Shown: positions 7,739 through 16,032 of the stretch, piece by piece
Layout: the number at the start of each line of letters is the position of its first letter
Position numbering within the stretch: position 1 is the first letter of the stretch
Assembly (NCBI GenBank): GCA_946539175.1
Contig: CAMNHH010000008.1
Coordinates: forward strand, 1 to 25,670
DNA length: 25,670 bases
DNA from: an uncultured Clostridia bacterium
GTDB taxonomy: Bacteria; Bacillota; Clostridia; Oscillospirales; Oscillospiraceae
Direction of reading: 5' to 3'
The notes under the pieces: generated by a model
Databases searched by the model: none
What the model saw: only the letters and a program-made list of their open reading frames with translations
Told to the model about the DNA's origin: nothing
Made by a program: the position numbers and the translations under genes

Positions 7739-8903
7739 CTTTTGCGCTGACATCGGTTATCTGAGCGTCAATCACTATGGGGAAGAGCTCTGCGGCGACC
7801 ATGTAGACGTGGTGCCCGGGGACGAAAGCTCCACCGTTGTCGTACTGGCGGACGGTCTTGGCAGCGGCGTCAAGGCGAGCATTCTTTCGACGCTGACCTC
7901 GAAGATCATCTCCACCATGCTGGCGGCGGGGCTGTCCCTGGAGGACTGCGTATCCACCATCGCCGCCACCCTTCCTGTGGACGCGCAGCGCGGCGTGGCC
8001 TACTCCACCTTCACCATCCTGCATATCCGCAACAACGTGACGGCGGATCTGATCCAGTATGACAACCCGCTGGCGATCCTGATCCGGGACGGCGTGAACT
8101 GCGACTATCCCCGCACGGAAGCCCGGGTGGAGGGGAAAAAGATCTACCGCTCCAGCCTTCGTCTGCAGGAGAACGACACCTTTATCCTCATGAGCGACGG
8201 CTGCCCCCACGCCGGGATCGGCGTCGCATACAATTTCGGATGGCGGCGGGAGGAGATCATCGACTTTATGGAGCCGCTGGCGACGGTGGGTTATACCGCT
8301 AAGACCCTGGCGACTCTGCTGGTCAACGAGTGCTTCCAGCTCTACGGCGGTCAGCCGGGCGACGACGCCACGGCCTGCGTGGTCAAGATCCGCAAGCGCA
8401 CGCCCATGAACATGCTCTTCGGCCCGCCCGCCAACCGGGACGACGGTCCCCGCATGATGTCCCTGTTCTTTTCCAAGGAGGGCAAGCACATCATCTGCGG
8501 CGGCACCACCGCCTCCATCGCCGCGAAATATTTGGGCAAACGGCTGGATACCACGCTGAATTACGTGAGCAGGGACGTTCCGCCGATTTCCAAAATCGAA
8601 GGCGTCGATCTGGTCACCGAGGGCGTCATCACTGTGAACAAGGTGTTGGAATATGCAAAGGACTATCTGGCCGATAACACGAGCTACGAAAAATGGAACT
8701 TCCAGGCGGACGCAGCCTCTCAGATCGCGCGGTTGCTCTTCGAGGAAGCCACCGACATCAATTTCTATGTTGGCCGGGCCATCAATCCCGCCCATCAGGA
8801 CCCCAAGCTCCCCATCAATTTCAGTATCAAGATGAACCTTGTCAAGGAGCTTTCCGCCTGCCTGGAGCAGATGGGAAAGCGCATCAAGGTCAGCTATTTC
8901 TGA
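7731..8903 (+). CDS. SpoIIE/PP2C-family serine phosphatase with unassigned C-terminal domain
   Basis: 390 residues. Residues 1 to about 220 form a SpoIIE-type PP2C phosphatase: GDHV (Asp23), VLADGLGSGVKAS (Asp41), LMSDGCPHAG and GDDATACVV give the metal-binding acidic residues. Residues about 225-390 (from PPANRDDGPRMMSLFF to KVSYF) match no family I can name; they contain ICGGTTASIAAKYLGK and GVDLVTEGVITVNKVLEYA. Such phosphatases usually act on phosphoserine anti-sigma-antagonist or HPr-like proteins, but no such partner is encoded nearby. The start lies inside the end of hydS (8-nt overlap), so the two are translationally coupled and probably form a sensor-effector pair. Confidence 0.87.
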   Translation: MSNFCADIGYLSVNHYGEELCGDHVDVVPGDESSTVVVLADGLGSGVKASILSTLTSKIISTMLAAGLSLEDCVSTIAATLPVDAQRGVAYSTFTILHIRNNVTADLIQYDNPLAILIRDGVNCDYPRTEARVEGKKIYRSSLRLQENDTFILMSDGCPHAGIGVAYNFGWRREEIIDFMEPLATVGYTAKTLATLLVNECFQLYGGQPGDDATACVVKIRKRTPMNMLFGPPANRDDGPRMMSLFFSKEGKHIICGGTTASIAAKYLGKRLDTTLNYVSRDVPPISKIEGVDLVTEGVITVNKVLEYAKDYLADNTSYEKWNFQADAASQIARLLFEEATDINFYVGRAINPAHQDPKLPINFSIKMNLVKELSACLEQMGKRIKVSYF

Positions 8904-8916
8904 CAGAGGAACGACT

Positions 8917-9414
8917 ATGGAAAAAAGATTTGATTTTACAAAGGTCGATGAGATCCTGACAAGCTATCCGCGGAACGAGCATTCCACCATTGCCATTCTG
9001 CAGGACATCCAGGAGCACTACCATTACCTGCCCAGGGAGGTTTTTCCCTATGTGGCGAAGGCCATCGGCGTTGGCGAAGCCCGGCTCTACGGCGTCGCGA
9101 CCTTCTATGAAAACTTCTCTCTGGAGCCCAAGGGCAAGTACGTGATCCGCTGCTGCGACGGCACCGCCTGTCACGTGCGCGGCTCCACCCCCATCCTGAA
9201 CCAGCTGCGCAAGGAACTGGGACTCAGCGAAACGAAAAAGACCACGGACGATCTGAATTTCACTGTGGAAACCGTCTCCTGCCTGGGCGCCTGCGGCCTG
9301 GCGCCTGTGCTGACCGTCAACGGCGAGGTCCATCCCGCCATGACGCCGGCATCGGCCTCCGAGCTGCTGAAGACGCTCCGGGCGGAAATCGAGAAGGAGG
9401 CCGGAAATGAATAA
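8917..9414 (+). CDS. hydC: NADH-dependent [FeFe] hydrogenase subunit HydC (NuoE-like)
   Basis: 165 residues from ATG 8917, 13 nt after the phosphatase stop. The in-frame opening continues upstream into the phosphatase gene, but MEKRFDFTKVDEIL begins the normal NuoE-type N-terminal helical region. The C-terminal thioredoxin-fold [2Fe-2S] domain has its four cysteines in CDGTACHVRG and SCLGACGLAP. This subunit carries electrons in the HydABC complex, which couples NADH and reduced ferredoxin oxidation to H2 production in the cytosol. Its 3' end overlaps hydB by 8 nt. Family and role are firm; whether the enzyme bifurcates is inferred from subunit make-up. Confidence 0.94.
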   Translation: MEKRFDFTKVDEILTSYPRNEHSTIAILQDIQEHYHYLPREVFPYVAKAIGVGEARLYGVATFYENFSLEPKGKYVIRCCDGTACHVRGSTPILNQLRKELGLSETKKTTDDLNFTVETVSCLGACGLAPVLTVNGEVHPAMTPASASELLKTLRAEIEKEAGNE

Positions 9415-11290
9415 ACTGAACTCCCATGAGGCCCTTCGGAGCTTCCGTGAAGCCTGCGAGCAGGCCCTTCGCTGCGAGCGCACCAAGATCCTGATCTGCG
9501 GCGGCACCGGCTGCGTGGCCGGCGGCTCTCTGAAAATCTACGCCAGACTGCAGGAGCTGCTGACCCAGCGGGGCATCCCCGTGGAGCTGGAGCTGGCGGA
9601 GGAGCCCCACCGCGACGTGGTTGGAATCAAGAAGAGCGGCTGCCACGGCTTCTGCGAGATGGGGCCCCTGGTCCGCATCGAGCCCCAGGGCTGGCTGTAC
9701 ACCAAGGTCCAACTCTCCGACTGCGAGGAGATCGTGGAAAAGACAATCCTGGGCGGAGAACCCATCGATCGTCTGGCCTATCGGCAGAACGGGGAGATCT
9801 ATCGCAGACAGGAGGAGATCCCCTTCTATCAGAAGCAGACGCGGCTGGTTTTGGGCTCCTGCGGCCACATCAACGCCTCGTCCATCCGGGAGTACGTTGC
9901 CATGGGCGGCTATTCCGCTCTGGAAAAGTGCCTCTTTGAGCTGGACCCGCCTCTGATCGGCGAGGCAGTCACCAAATCCAACCTCCGCGGCAGAGGCGGC
10001 GGCGGGTTCCCCACCGGAAAGAAGTGGGCCTCCTGCGCTGTGCAGCGGGAGACGCCCAAGTACATCGTCTGCAACGGCGATGAGGGCGACCCCGGCGCCT
10101 TCATGGACCGCTCCATCATGGAGGGCGATCCCCACAGGCTGCTGGAGGGCATGATGATTTCCGGCATTGCGATCGGCTCTCAGGAGGGCTACATTTACGT
10201 CCGCGCCGAATATCCCCTGGCGGTGGAGCGGCTGCGTACAGCGATCGAGCAGGCCGAGGAACTCGGTCTGCTGGGCGACAACATCCTGGGAACGGATTTC
10301 AGCTTCCGTATCCATATCAACCGCGGCGCCGGCGCCTTCGTCTGCGGCGAGGGCTCCGCCCTGACCGCCTCCATCGAGGGCAAGCGGGGCATGCCGCGGG
10401 TCAAGCCCCCCAGGACTGTGGAGCACGGCCTGTTTGAAAAGCCCACGAACCTGAACAACGTAGAGACCTACGCCAACGTCCCCGCCATCATTCTGAACGG
10501 GGCGGACTGGTACCGCTCCATCGGCCCCGAGAACAGCCCCGGCACCAAGGCGTTTGCCCTGACCGGCAGGATCAAAAATACGGGCCTGATCGAGGTCCCC
10601 ATGGGCACCACCCTGCGGGAGGTCATTTTTGACATCGGCGGCGGCATGCGGGACGGCAGCAAATTCAAGGCTGTCCAGATCGGCGGCCCCTCCGGCGGCT
10701 GCCTGACGGAGAAGGATCTCGACATTCCTCTGGATTTCGACTCTCTGAAGAAGGTCGGCGCCATGATCGGCTCCGGCGGTCTGGTCGTCATGGACGACAC
10801 CACCTGCATGGTGGAGGTTGCCCGCTTCTTTATGAACTTTACCCAAAACGAGTCCTGCGGCAAATGCGTTCCCTGCCGCGAGGGCACCAAGCGGATGTTG
10901 GAGATCCTGAACCGGATCACGGAGGGAAAGGGACAGGAGGGCGACATCGAGCTGCTGGAGGAGCTGGCGGACACCATCTCCAACACGGCCCTCTGCGGTC
11001 TGGGCAAGACAGCCGCTTCCCCTGTGGTCTCCACGATCCGGAGCTTCCGGGAGGAGTATGAGGCCCATATCCGCGAAAAGCGCTGTCCCGCCGGTCAGTG
11101 TGCAAAACTCCGGCGCTTTGCCATCGATCCGGCGCTGTGTAAGGGCTGCTCCAAGTGTGCCAGAAACTGCCCGGTCAACGCCATCAGCGGACAGCTCAAA
11201 TCCCCCTATGTGATCGACCAGGAGAAATGTATCAAGTGCGGCGCTTGCAAGACGAATTGCAGCTTCGGCGCTGTGAAAGAGGAGGCCTGA
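9407..11290 (+). CDS. hydB: NADH-dependent [FeFe] hydrogenase subunit HydB (NuoF-like)
   Basis: 627 residues, the normal HydB length. In order: an N-terminal thioredoxin-like [2Fe-2S] domain (C31, C36, C79, C83); the NADH/FMN-binding NuoF core with RGRGGGGFPTGKKW and NGDEGDPGAFMDRS; an SLBB region; the NuoF [4Fe-4S] site ESCGKCVPCREG with the later cysteine in TALCGLGKTA; and a C-terminal 2x[4Fe-4S] ferredoxin (CKGCSKCARNCP, CIKCGACKTNC). HydB holds the flavin at which electrons from NADH enter or split. The extra C-terminal clusters separate it from NuoF of complex I and fit trimeric bifurcating-type hydrogenases. hydA starts 2 nt downstream. Confidence 0.95.
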   Translation: MNKLNSHEALRSFREACEQALRCERTKILICGGTGCVAGGSLKIYARLQELLTQRGIPVELELAEEPHRDVVGIKKSGCHGFCEMGPLVRIEPQGWLYTKVQLSDCEEIVEKTILGGEPIDRLAYRQNGEIYRRQEEIPFYQKQTRLVLGSCGHINASSIREYVAMGGYSALEKCLFELDPPLIGEAVTKSNLRGRGGGGFPTGKKWASCAVQRETPKYIVCNGDEGDPGAFMDRSIMEGDPHRLLEGMMISGIAIGSQEGYIYVRAEYPLAVERLRTAIEQAEELGLLGDNILGTDFSFRIHINRGAGAFVCGEGSALTASIEGKRGMPRVKPPRTVEHGLFEKPTNLNNVETYANVPAIILNGADWYRSIGPENSPGTKAFALTGRIKNTGLIEVPMGTTLREVIFDIGGGMRDGSKFKAVQIGGPSGGCLTEKDLDIPLDFDSLKKVGAMIGSGGLVVMDDTTCMVEVARFFMNFTQNESCGKCVPCREGTKRMLEILNRITEGKGQEGDIELLEELADTISNTALCGLGKTAASPVVSTIRSFREEYEAHIREKRCPAGQCAKLRRFAIDPALCKGCSKCARNCPVNAISGQLKSPYVIDQEKCIKCGACKTNCSFGAVKEEA

Positions 11291-11292
11291 GT

Positions 11293-12993
11293 ATGCAGAC
11301 GAGACAAATCATGGAAGTGGACGGCGCTCCCGTCCAAATCGAAGGCGAACGGAACCTGCTGGAAGTCATCCGCAAGGCCGGCGTAGAGCTGCCCGTCTTC
11401 TGCTACCACTCCGATCTTTCCATATACGGCGCATGCCGTATGTGTATGGTGGAGGACGAGCGGGGCCGTCTCATGGCCGCCTGCTCCACCCAGCCCAAAG
11501 CAGGCATGATCGTAAAAACCAACACAGGCCGGTTGCGCAAGTACCGCAAGAACATTCTGGAGCTGCTGCTGGCCAGTCACTGCCGGGACTGCACCACCTG
11601 CCCCAAGAGCGGCAGCTGTACTCTGCAGGACCTCGCCGCTCAGTTCGGCATCAAGACCATCCGCTTCCCCAACGATAAGACGAAGTCCGTTCTGGACGAC
11701 TCCTCCGCCAGTATTCTGCGGGACGCCAGCAAGTGCATCCTCTGCGGCGACTGCGTCCGGGAGTGCAACGAGATCCAGCGCGTCGGCGCCATCGACTTTG
11801 CCTTCCGCGGCTCCGAGGCCAGGATCAGCACCGCTTTCCAGACGCCCATCGCCGAGACCCTTTGCGTGGGCTGCGGCCAATGCGCCGCGGTCTGTCCCAC
11901 CGGTGCGATTACCGTCAGGGACGATACCAACCGCGTCTGGGAGAAGCTGGACGATCCCGAGGCCTTTGTAAGCTGCGAGATCGCTCCCGCGGTCCGCGTG
12001 GGCATCAGCCGTGAGCTGGGTCTGGGTGAGGGCGAGAACGCCATGGGCCTCGTGATCGCAGCCTTGCATCGTCTGGGCTTCGATCAGGTCTACGACACCG
12101 CTACCGGTGCAGATCTGACGGTTATCGAGGAGGCCAACGAATTTGTGGAACGCCTGCAGGGCGGTGAGAAGCTCCCCCTGTTTACCTCCTGCTGTCCCGC
12201 CTGGGTCCAGTATGTGGAGAAAAAGTATCCGGAGTTCCGTTCCAATCTCTCCACCTGCCGTTCTCCCATGGGCATGTTCGCGGCTGTCATCAAGGATTAT
12301 TTCAAAGATCGGCTGCCGGAAGGCAAAAAGCGCCACTATCACGTGGCTCTGATGCCCTGTACCGCCAAAAAGTACGAGGCCAAACGGCCTGAGCTGCGCA
12401 GCGCCGACGGTCCTGAGACGGACGACGTCGTCACGACCCAGGAGCTGATCCACATGATCAAGCGTTCCGGCATCCGCTTTACAGATCTGGAGCCGGAAGC
12501 GGTGGATCTGCCCTTTGGCAGCATGTCCGGCGCGGGTGTAATTTTCGGCGTCACCGGCGGCGTAACGGAAGCCGTTCTGCGGAAGCTGTCCGGCTCAGAC
12601 GCCCGTTCCGCGCTGGCGCGACTGGAGTTTACCGGCGTGCGCGGGATGGAGGGCTGCAAGGAGGCCGTCATCCCCTACGGAGACCGGGAGGTCCGGATCG
12701 CCGTGGTCAGCGGCCTTGCCAATGCCAGAGCCATCATCAAGCGGCTGCAGGCCGGCGAGCTGTGCTACGACCTGGTAGAGGTCATGGCCTGCCGCGGCGG
12801 CTGTGTCAGCGGCGCCGGTCAGCCCTATGTGGGGCTCAAGGACCGTGTCAAGCGCGGGGAAGGGCTGTACCGCTCCGATAAAGTCAGCACGATTCGCCGC
12901 TCTCAGGACAACCCTCTGATGACGGAGCTCTACAACGGTCTGCTCAAGGGCCGCACCCACGAGCTGCTGCACATCGACTACTGTAAGCGGTAA
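11293..12993 (+). CDS. hydA: Catalytic [FeFe] hydrogenase subunit HydA
   Basis: 566 residues from ATG 11293, which lies 2 nt after the hydB stop; a longer in-frame opening exists upstream but would overlap the conserved end of HydB. In order: plant-type [2Fe-2S] domain (FCYHSDLSIYGACRMC), a NuoG-like cluster with a histidine ligand (SHCRDCTTCPKSGSC), 2x[4Fe-4S] (CILCGDCVRECNE, CVGCGQCAAVCP), then the H-cluster domain with L1 FTSCCPAWV, L2 LMPCTAKKYE and L3 VMACRGGCVSGAGQ. All catalytic positions are canonical, including both methionines missing from the HydS paralogue 3.5 kb upstream. It ends the cluster: a terminator-like hairpin follows. HydE, HydF and HydG maturases are not in the window. 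Confidence 0.96.
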   Translation: MQTRQIMEVDGAPVQIEGERNLLEVIRKAGVELPVFCYHSDLSIYGACRMCMVEDERGRLMAACSTQPKAGMIVKTNTGRLRKYRKNILELLLASHCRDCTTCPKSGSCTLQDLAAQFGIKTIRFPNDKTKSVLDDSSASILRDASKCILCGDCVRECNEIQRVGAIDFAFRGSEARISTAFQTPIAETLCVGCGQCAAVCPTGAITVRDDTNRVWEKLDDPEAFVSCEIAPAVRVGISRELGLGEGENAMGLVIAALHRLGFDQVYDTATGADLTVIEEANEFVERLQGGEKLPLFTSCCPAWVQYVEKKYPEFRSNLSTCRSPMGMFAAVIKDYFKDRLPEGKKRHYHVALMPCTAKKYEAKRPELRSADGPETDDVVTTQELIHMIKRSGIRFTDLEPEAVDLPFGSMSGAGVIFGVTGGVTEAVLRKLSGSDARSALARLEFTGVRGMEGCKEAVIPYGDREVRIAVVSGLANARAIIKRLQAGELCYDLVEVMACRGGCVSGAGQPYVGLKDRVKRGEGLYRSDKVSTIRRSQDNPLMTELYNGLLKGRTHELLHIDYCKR

Positions 12994-13048
12994 TTTGATT
13001 CAATCGCCGGAAATGGCGTTTGAAAAACCTCCTTTCTATAAAGCCGGG

Positions 13049-13096
13049 GGCAGGCAGCCTGGTGGGACGGGCTGTCTGCCTTTGGTGACTTTTTTG
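13049..13096 (+). terminator. Probable intrinsic terminator after hydA
   Basis: An 11-bp stem with one G-T pair, left arm GGCAGGCAGCC (13049-13059) and right arm GGCTGTCTGCC (13070-13080), is followed by TTT and, 7 nt later, a run of six T (13090-13095). It lies 55 nt beyond the hydA stop and before the next promoter, so it probably closes the redox cluster. The T run being offset from the stem makes efficiency uncertain. Confidence 0.65.
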
Positions 13097-13125
13097 TTTA
13101 CTTTTTCCGTGCATTATGGTAGGAT
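13097..13125 (+). promoter_or_regulatory. Probable sigma-A promoter of the MATE operon
   Basis: TTTACT (13097-13102), a 17-nt spacer and TAGGAT (13120-13125), with an extended -10 TGG directly before. It sits 37 nt upstream of the TTG start of the MATE gene and after the preceding terminator. The hexamers are imperfect, but spacing and the extended -10 are good. Confidence 0.5.
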
Positions 13126-13161
13126 ATCACAAGCAGTAACAGATAAAGGAAGCGAATCCTC

Positions 13162-14508
13162 TTGAACCGTGATTTGACCGTAGGCAAGCCTGAGGGCGTG
13201 CTCTGGCGGTTTTGCCTGCCCCTCTTCGGCAGCGTGATTTTTCAACAGCTCTACAATATCGCGGACTCCCTGGTGGCCGGAAAGCTGATCGGCGAGAACG
13301 CCCTGGCCGCCGTGGGCAACAGCTATGAGATCACCCTGATTTTCATTGCTTTTGCCTTCGGCTGCAACATCGGCTGCTCTGTTGTAGTTTCCACCTTCTT
13401 TGGTGCGGGAAACTACCGGAGCCTCAAAACCACCGTCTCCACCACCATGCTCACCAGCGGGGCCGTCTGCCTGGCGCTGATGCTGGCGGGTCTGTTGGGC
13501 GGGGAAGCCCTGCTGCGGCTGATCCGCACCCCGGAGGAGTTGATGGCGGACTCCCTGCTCTATCTGCGGATCTACGCCCTGGGGCTGCCCTTCGTCTTCT
13601 TCTACAACATCTCTACCGGCATTTTCTCCGCCCTGGGGGATTCAAAAACGCCCTTCTGGTTCCTGGCAGTCTCCTCCACGGCCAACGTGGCGGTGGACGT
13701 GCTCTTTGTGGCGGTTTTCAAAATGGGCGTGGCCGGCGTAGCCTGGGCCACCTTCCTCTGCCAAGGCGTCAGCTGCGTGCTGGCACTGACGGCGGTTCTG
13801 CTCCGACTCAAAAAGATGGAGACAACAGAGCGTCCGAAGTTGTTCGACCGGCTCATTCTTGGCCAGTTTTTGAAGGTTGCCGTGCCCAGCGTCCTCCAGC
13901 AGAGCTTCATTTCCGTGGGCAACATCGTGATCCAGCGGGTCATCAACGGCTTCGGCTCCGGCGTCATCGCGGGCTACGCGGCGGGGGTCAAGCTGAACAA
14001 CCTGGTGATCACCTCCTTCACGACCCTCTGCAACGGCATCTCCAACTTCACCGCTCAGAACCTGGGCGCGGGGAAGCAGAGCCGGGTCCGGGAGGGCTTC
14101 AGGGCCGGACTGAAGCTGGTCTGGGCTCTGAGCCTGGTCTTTGCCGTGCTGTATTTCTTCCTCGGCGAGCCCCTGGTCCGCTTCTTCATCGACGAGCCCA
14201 CCGAGACGGCGGTCCGTACCGGCGTGATCTACCTGAAGATCCTGGCCCCCTTCTACTTCGTGGTCTCCGCCAAGCTGGCGGCGGACGGGGTCCTGCGAGG
14301 CGCCAAACGGATGAATCTCTTTATGATCGCCACCTTCACGGACCTGATCCTGCGGGTGGTGCTGGCGATTCTCCTGTCCAAAACCGGTCTGGGCTCCACC
14401 GGCATCTGGTGCGCCTGGCCCATCGGCTGGAGCATTGCCACGATCCTGAGTCTCCGCTTCTGTCTCCGGGGTCCGGCCAAAAACGAAAGCAGCGGAAAGG
14501 GGAATTGA
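13162..14508 (+). CDS. MATE-family multidrug/Na+ efflux transporter
   Basis: 448 residues with about twelve hydrophobic segments, the usual MATE length and topology. Typical traits are the N-terminal GVLWRFCLPLFGSVIFQQLYN, NIGCSVVVSTFFGAG in the first half, and the matching second-half GISNFTAQNLGAGK. MATE proteins export drugs or metabolites against H+ or Na+; the substrate cannot be read from the sequence. The start is TTG at 13162, 9 nt after AAAGGAAG. No ATG fits better. It is first in an operon with a methyltransferase (4 nt gap) and a DUF3842 protein. Confidence 0.93.
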   Translation: MNRDLTVGKPEGVLWRFCLPLFGSVIFQQLYNIADSLVAGKLIGENALAAVGNSYEITLIFIAFAFGCNIGCSVVVSTFFGAGNYRSLKTTVSTTMLTSGAVCLALMLAGLLGGEALLRLIRTPEELMADSLLYLRIYALGLPFVFFYNISTGIFSALGDSKTPFWFLAVSSTANVAVDVLFVAVFKMGVAGVAWATFLCQGVSCVLALTAVLLRLKKMETTERPKLFDRLILGQFLKVAVPSVLQQSFISVGNIVIQRVINGFGSGVIAGYAAGVKLNNLVITSFTTLCNGISNFTAQNLGAGKQSRVREGFRAGLKLVWALSLVFAVLYFFLGEPLVRFFIDEPTETAVRTGVIYLKILAPFYFVVSAKLAADGVLRGAKRMNLFMIATFTDLILRVVLAILLSKTGLGSTGIWCAWPIGWSIATILSLRFCLRGPAKNESSGKGN

Positions 14509-14512
14509 TCCC

Positions 14513-15403
14513 ATGAACAAGCTTGGTTTTTATCCTGCCGCGCCTGACACGGACCGGCTTCAAGCCCTCCGGGAAGGGTGGGAGCGACAATATCGGTATG
14601 GGAGTGTCGCAGAACGAAAGGCGCGGGAGGCCAGGTGGTCGCCCTACTACAGCCTGATCTATCAGGCGCAGCTGGGGCAGCCCTATACGATCCCCGCGGA
14701 GCCCGGTCCTGTCGTCCGTACCCTGGCGGAGCAAGGGCTCGTACATCCGGAAGCCGCGGTTCTGGACATCGGCTGCGGCACCGGCGGGACCGCCCTGGAG
14801 CTGGCGCGGCTCTGCCGCTCTGTTACAGCCGTGGATTCCAACGAAACCGCCATTGAAGTTCTACGAGAGCGCTGTGCAGGAACGCATACGGAAAACCTCA
14901 CCGCGCTTTGCGCCTCCTGGAATGACGGACGTCCGGGGGATGCCTGGGACCTGGTGATCTCCGCCATGTGTCCGGCGATCTGCAATCCGGAAGAGCTCCT
15001 GGCCATGGAGGCCTGCGCCAGAGAAACCTGCGTTCTGGTAACGGTGATGAAGGGCTCCGCGGACAAATACCGCAGTCAGATGATGCGGGAGCTGAATCTG
15101 CGGCCCGAGGGCATGATCACAGAGTACAGCACCTACCTGGACGTGCTTCGGGCCATGGGACGAGACGTCACAGTCTGGACCATGGAGCGCTTTACGAAAC
15201 GGAACACAAGTCTCGAGGAGCTGCTGTGGCAGTTTCCCACGTATTTTGAGATTTTCGGTATGGAGCAGGAGGCCTCTGTCTCCTATTTGAAGTCGTTTTT
15301 TGAGAAGCACCAGGAAAACGGCTTCCTGGCAGATGAAACGCAAATGAATGTCGCGATGCTGGTCTGGAAGCCGGTTTGTACGGAAGGAGGAACAAGGCAA
15401 TGA
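14513..15403 (+). CDS. Class I SAM-dependent methyltransferase
   Basis: 296 residues. Motif I VLDIGCGTGGTALELA begins near residue 83, motif II VTAVDSN follows, and WDLVISAMCPAICNPEE fits the motif IV region. The substrate is unknown. The roughly 80 residues before the SAM domain and the C-terminal part (FTKRNTSLEELLWQFP and beyond) resemble the general small-molecule class rather than rRNA methyltransferases, but this is weak evidence. A GGAAAGGGG ribosome site lies inside the end of the MATE gene. The stop overlaps the DUF3842 start as ATGA, so the three genes are coupled. Confidence 0.87.
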   Translation: MNKLGFYPAAPDTDRLQALREGWERQYRYGSVAERKAREARWSPYYSLIYQAQLGQPYTIPAEPGPVVRTLAEQGLVHPEAAVLDIGCGTGGTALELARLCRSVTAVDSNETAIEVLRERCAGTHTENLTALCASWNDGRPGDAWDLVISAMCPAICNPEELLAMEACARETCVLVTVMKGSADKYRSQMMRELNLRPEGMITEYSTYLDVLRAMGRDVTVWTMERFTKRNTSLEELLWQFPTYFEIFGMEQEASVSYLKSFFEKHQENGFLADETQMNVAMLVWKPVCTEGGTRQ

Positions 15404-15834
15404 AACGGAACGAAAAACCCGTGGTTTTGATTGTGGACGCCCAGGGGGGAGGGCTTGGCAGGCAGCTGATCGCCGGAATCCGTAAGGAGCCGGAGGATGT
15501 GAAGATCCTGGCCGTCGGCACCAATACGGCCGCTGCGGCCGCCATGCTGAAGGCCGGCGCGGACGAGGCCGCCACCGGCGAAAACTCTGTCCTGGTTGCC
15601 AGCCGGAAGGCGGATGTGATCATTGGGCCAGTGGGCATGGTGATCGCCGATTCCATGCTGGGGGAAATCACGCCTGCGATGGCGCAGGCTGTCGCGCAGG
15701 CAGACGCCGTTCGAATCATGATCCCCTTCAATTCTTGTGACAACTACATCGCCGGAGTCGCGGATTTCAACACGGCGAGGCTGATTCAGGACGCCCTCGG
15801 GCAGTTGAAAAAAATCTTGTCAAATTGGGATTGA
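15400..15834 (+). CDS. DUF3842 family protein
   Basis: 144 residues from ATG 15400, preceded by GGAGG and overlapping the methyltransferase stop by 4 nt. The N-terminal VVLIVDAQGGGLGRQLI, then GTNTAAAAAMLKAGADEAATGEN, GPVGMVIADSMLGEITPAMA and the late IPFNSCDNYIAGV are the conserved features of DUF3842. It looks like a small Rossmann-type nucleotide-binding protein. Function unknown; the family is common in anaerobic Firmicutes. The next promoter overlaps its last codons. Confidence 0.85.
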   Translation: MKRNEKPVVLIVDAQGGGLGRQLIAGIRKEPEDVKILAVGTNTAAAAAMLKAGADEAATGENSVLVASRKADVIIGPVGMVIADSMLGEITPAMAQAVAQADAVRIMIPFNSCDNYIAGVADFNTARLIQDALGQLKKILSNWD

Positions 15835-15845
15835 TATGCTATAAT
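15817..15845 (+). promoter_or_regulatory. Strong sigma-A promoter for the leader RNA and membrane-protein operon
   Basis: TTGTCA (15817-15822), exactly 17 nt, then TATAAT (15840-15845) with an extended -10 TGC just before. It is among the best promoters in the window. Transcription should begin near 15852. The -35 box lies inside the end of the DUF3842 gene, so the downstream unit is expressed independently of it. Confidence 0.85.
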
Positions 15846-15851
15846 ATATCA

Positions 15852-15969
15852 GAAATACGATGCGGCAGGAAGCTGCGTCTCCGTGCTGAAGCACGTAACT
15901 ATATTGTGATCATGTAGGCTAAGAAGGCATACTGGCTCTGTGTACGGGGCCGAGTCTGCCTTCTTTTTT
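15852..15969 (+). ncRNA. Structured 5' leader, candidate riboswitch or attenuator of unknown class
   Basis: From the expected transcript start there are three successive helices. GATGCGGC (15859-15866) pairs with GCTGCGTC (15872-15879) around AGGAA. CGTGC (15882-15886) pairs with GCACG (15891-15895) around TGAA. A 9-bp intrinsic terminator follows. The segment 15896-15920 between the second helix and the terminator is unpaired in this simple reading and could form an alternative partner. The terminated product would be about 118 nt, typical for riboswitches. I do not recognise a known class. Confidence 0.55.
15921..15969 (+). terminator. Intrinsic terminator inside the leader
   Basis: AAGAAGGCA (15921-15929) pairs perfectly with TGCCTTCTT (15957-15965). 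Inner pairs are ACT/AGT and GGCTC/GGGCC, closing an eight-base loop. Six T occur at 15964-15969. It lies between a strong promoter and the first gene at 16033, so it must be read through or switched for the membrane proteins to be made. Confidence 0.85.
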
Positions 15970-16032
15970 GCTTGTCACGAAGACAGGCGCCCTTCCGAAA
16001 GAGAAGAGAAAAGAATTACGGAGGTAATGAAG

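Noticed and set aside
6092..7753. 553-codon open frame antisense to hydS
   Set aside because: Shadow of hydS: low-complexity Leu/Gly/Arg/Asp composition and no motifs.
9317..11068. 583-codon open frame antisense to hydB
   Set aside because: Shadow of the clearly coding NuoF-like gene; no recognisable domain.
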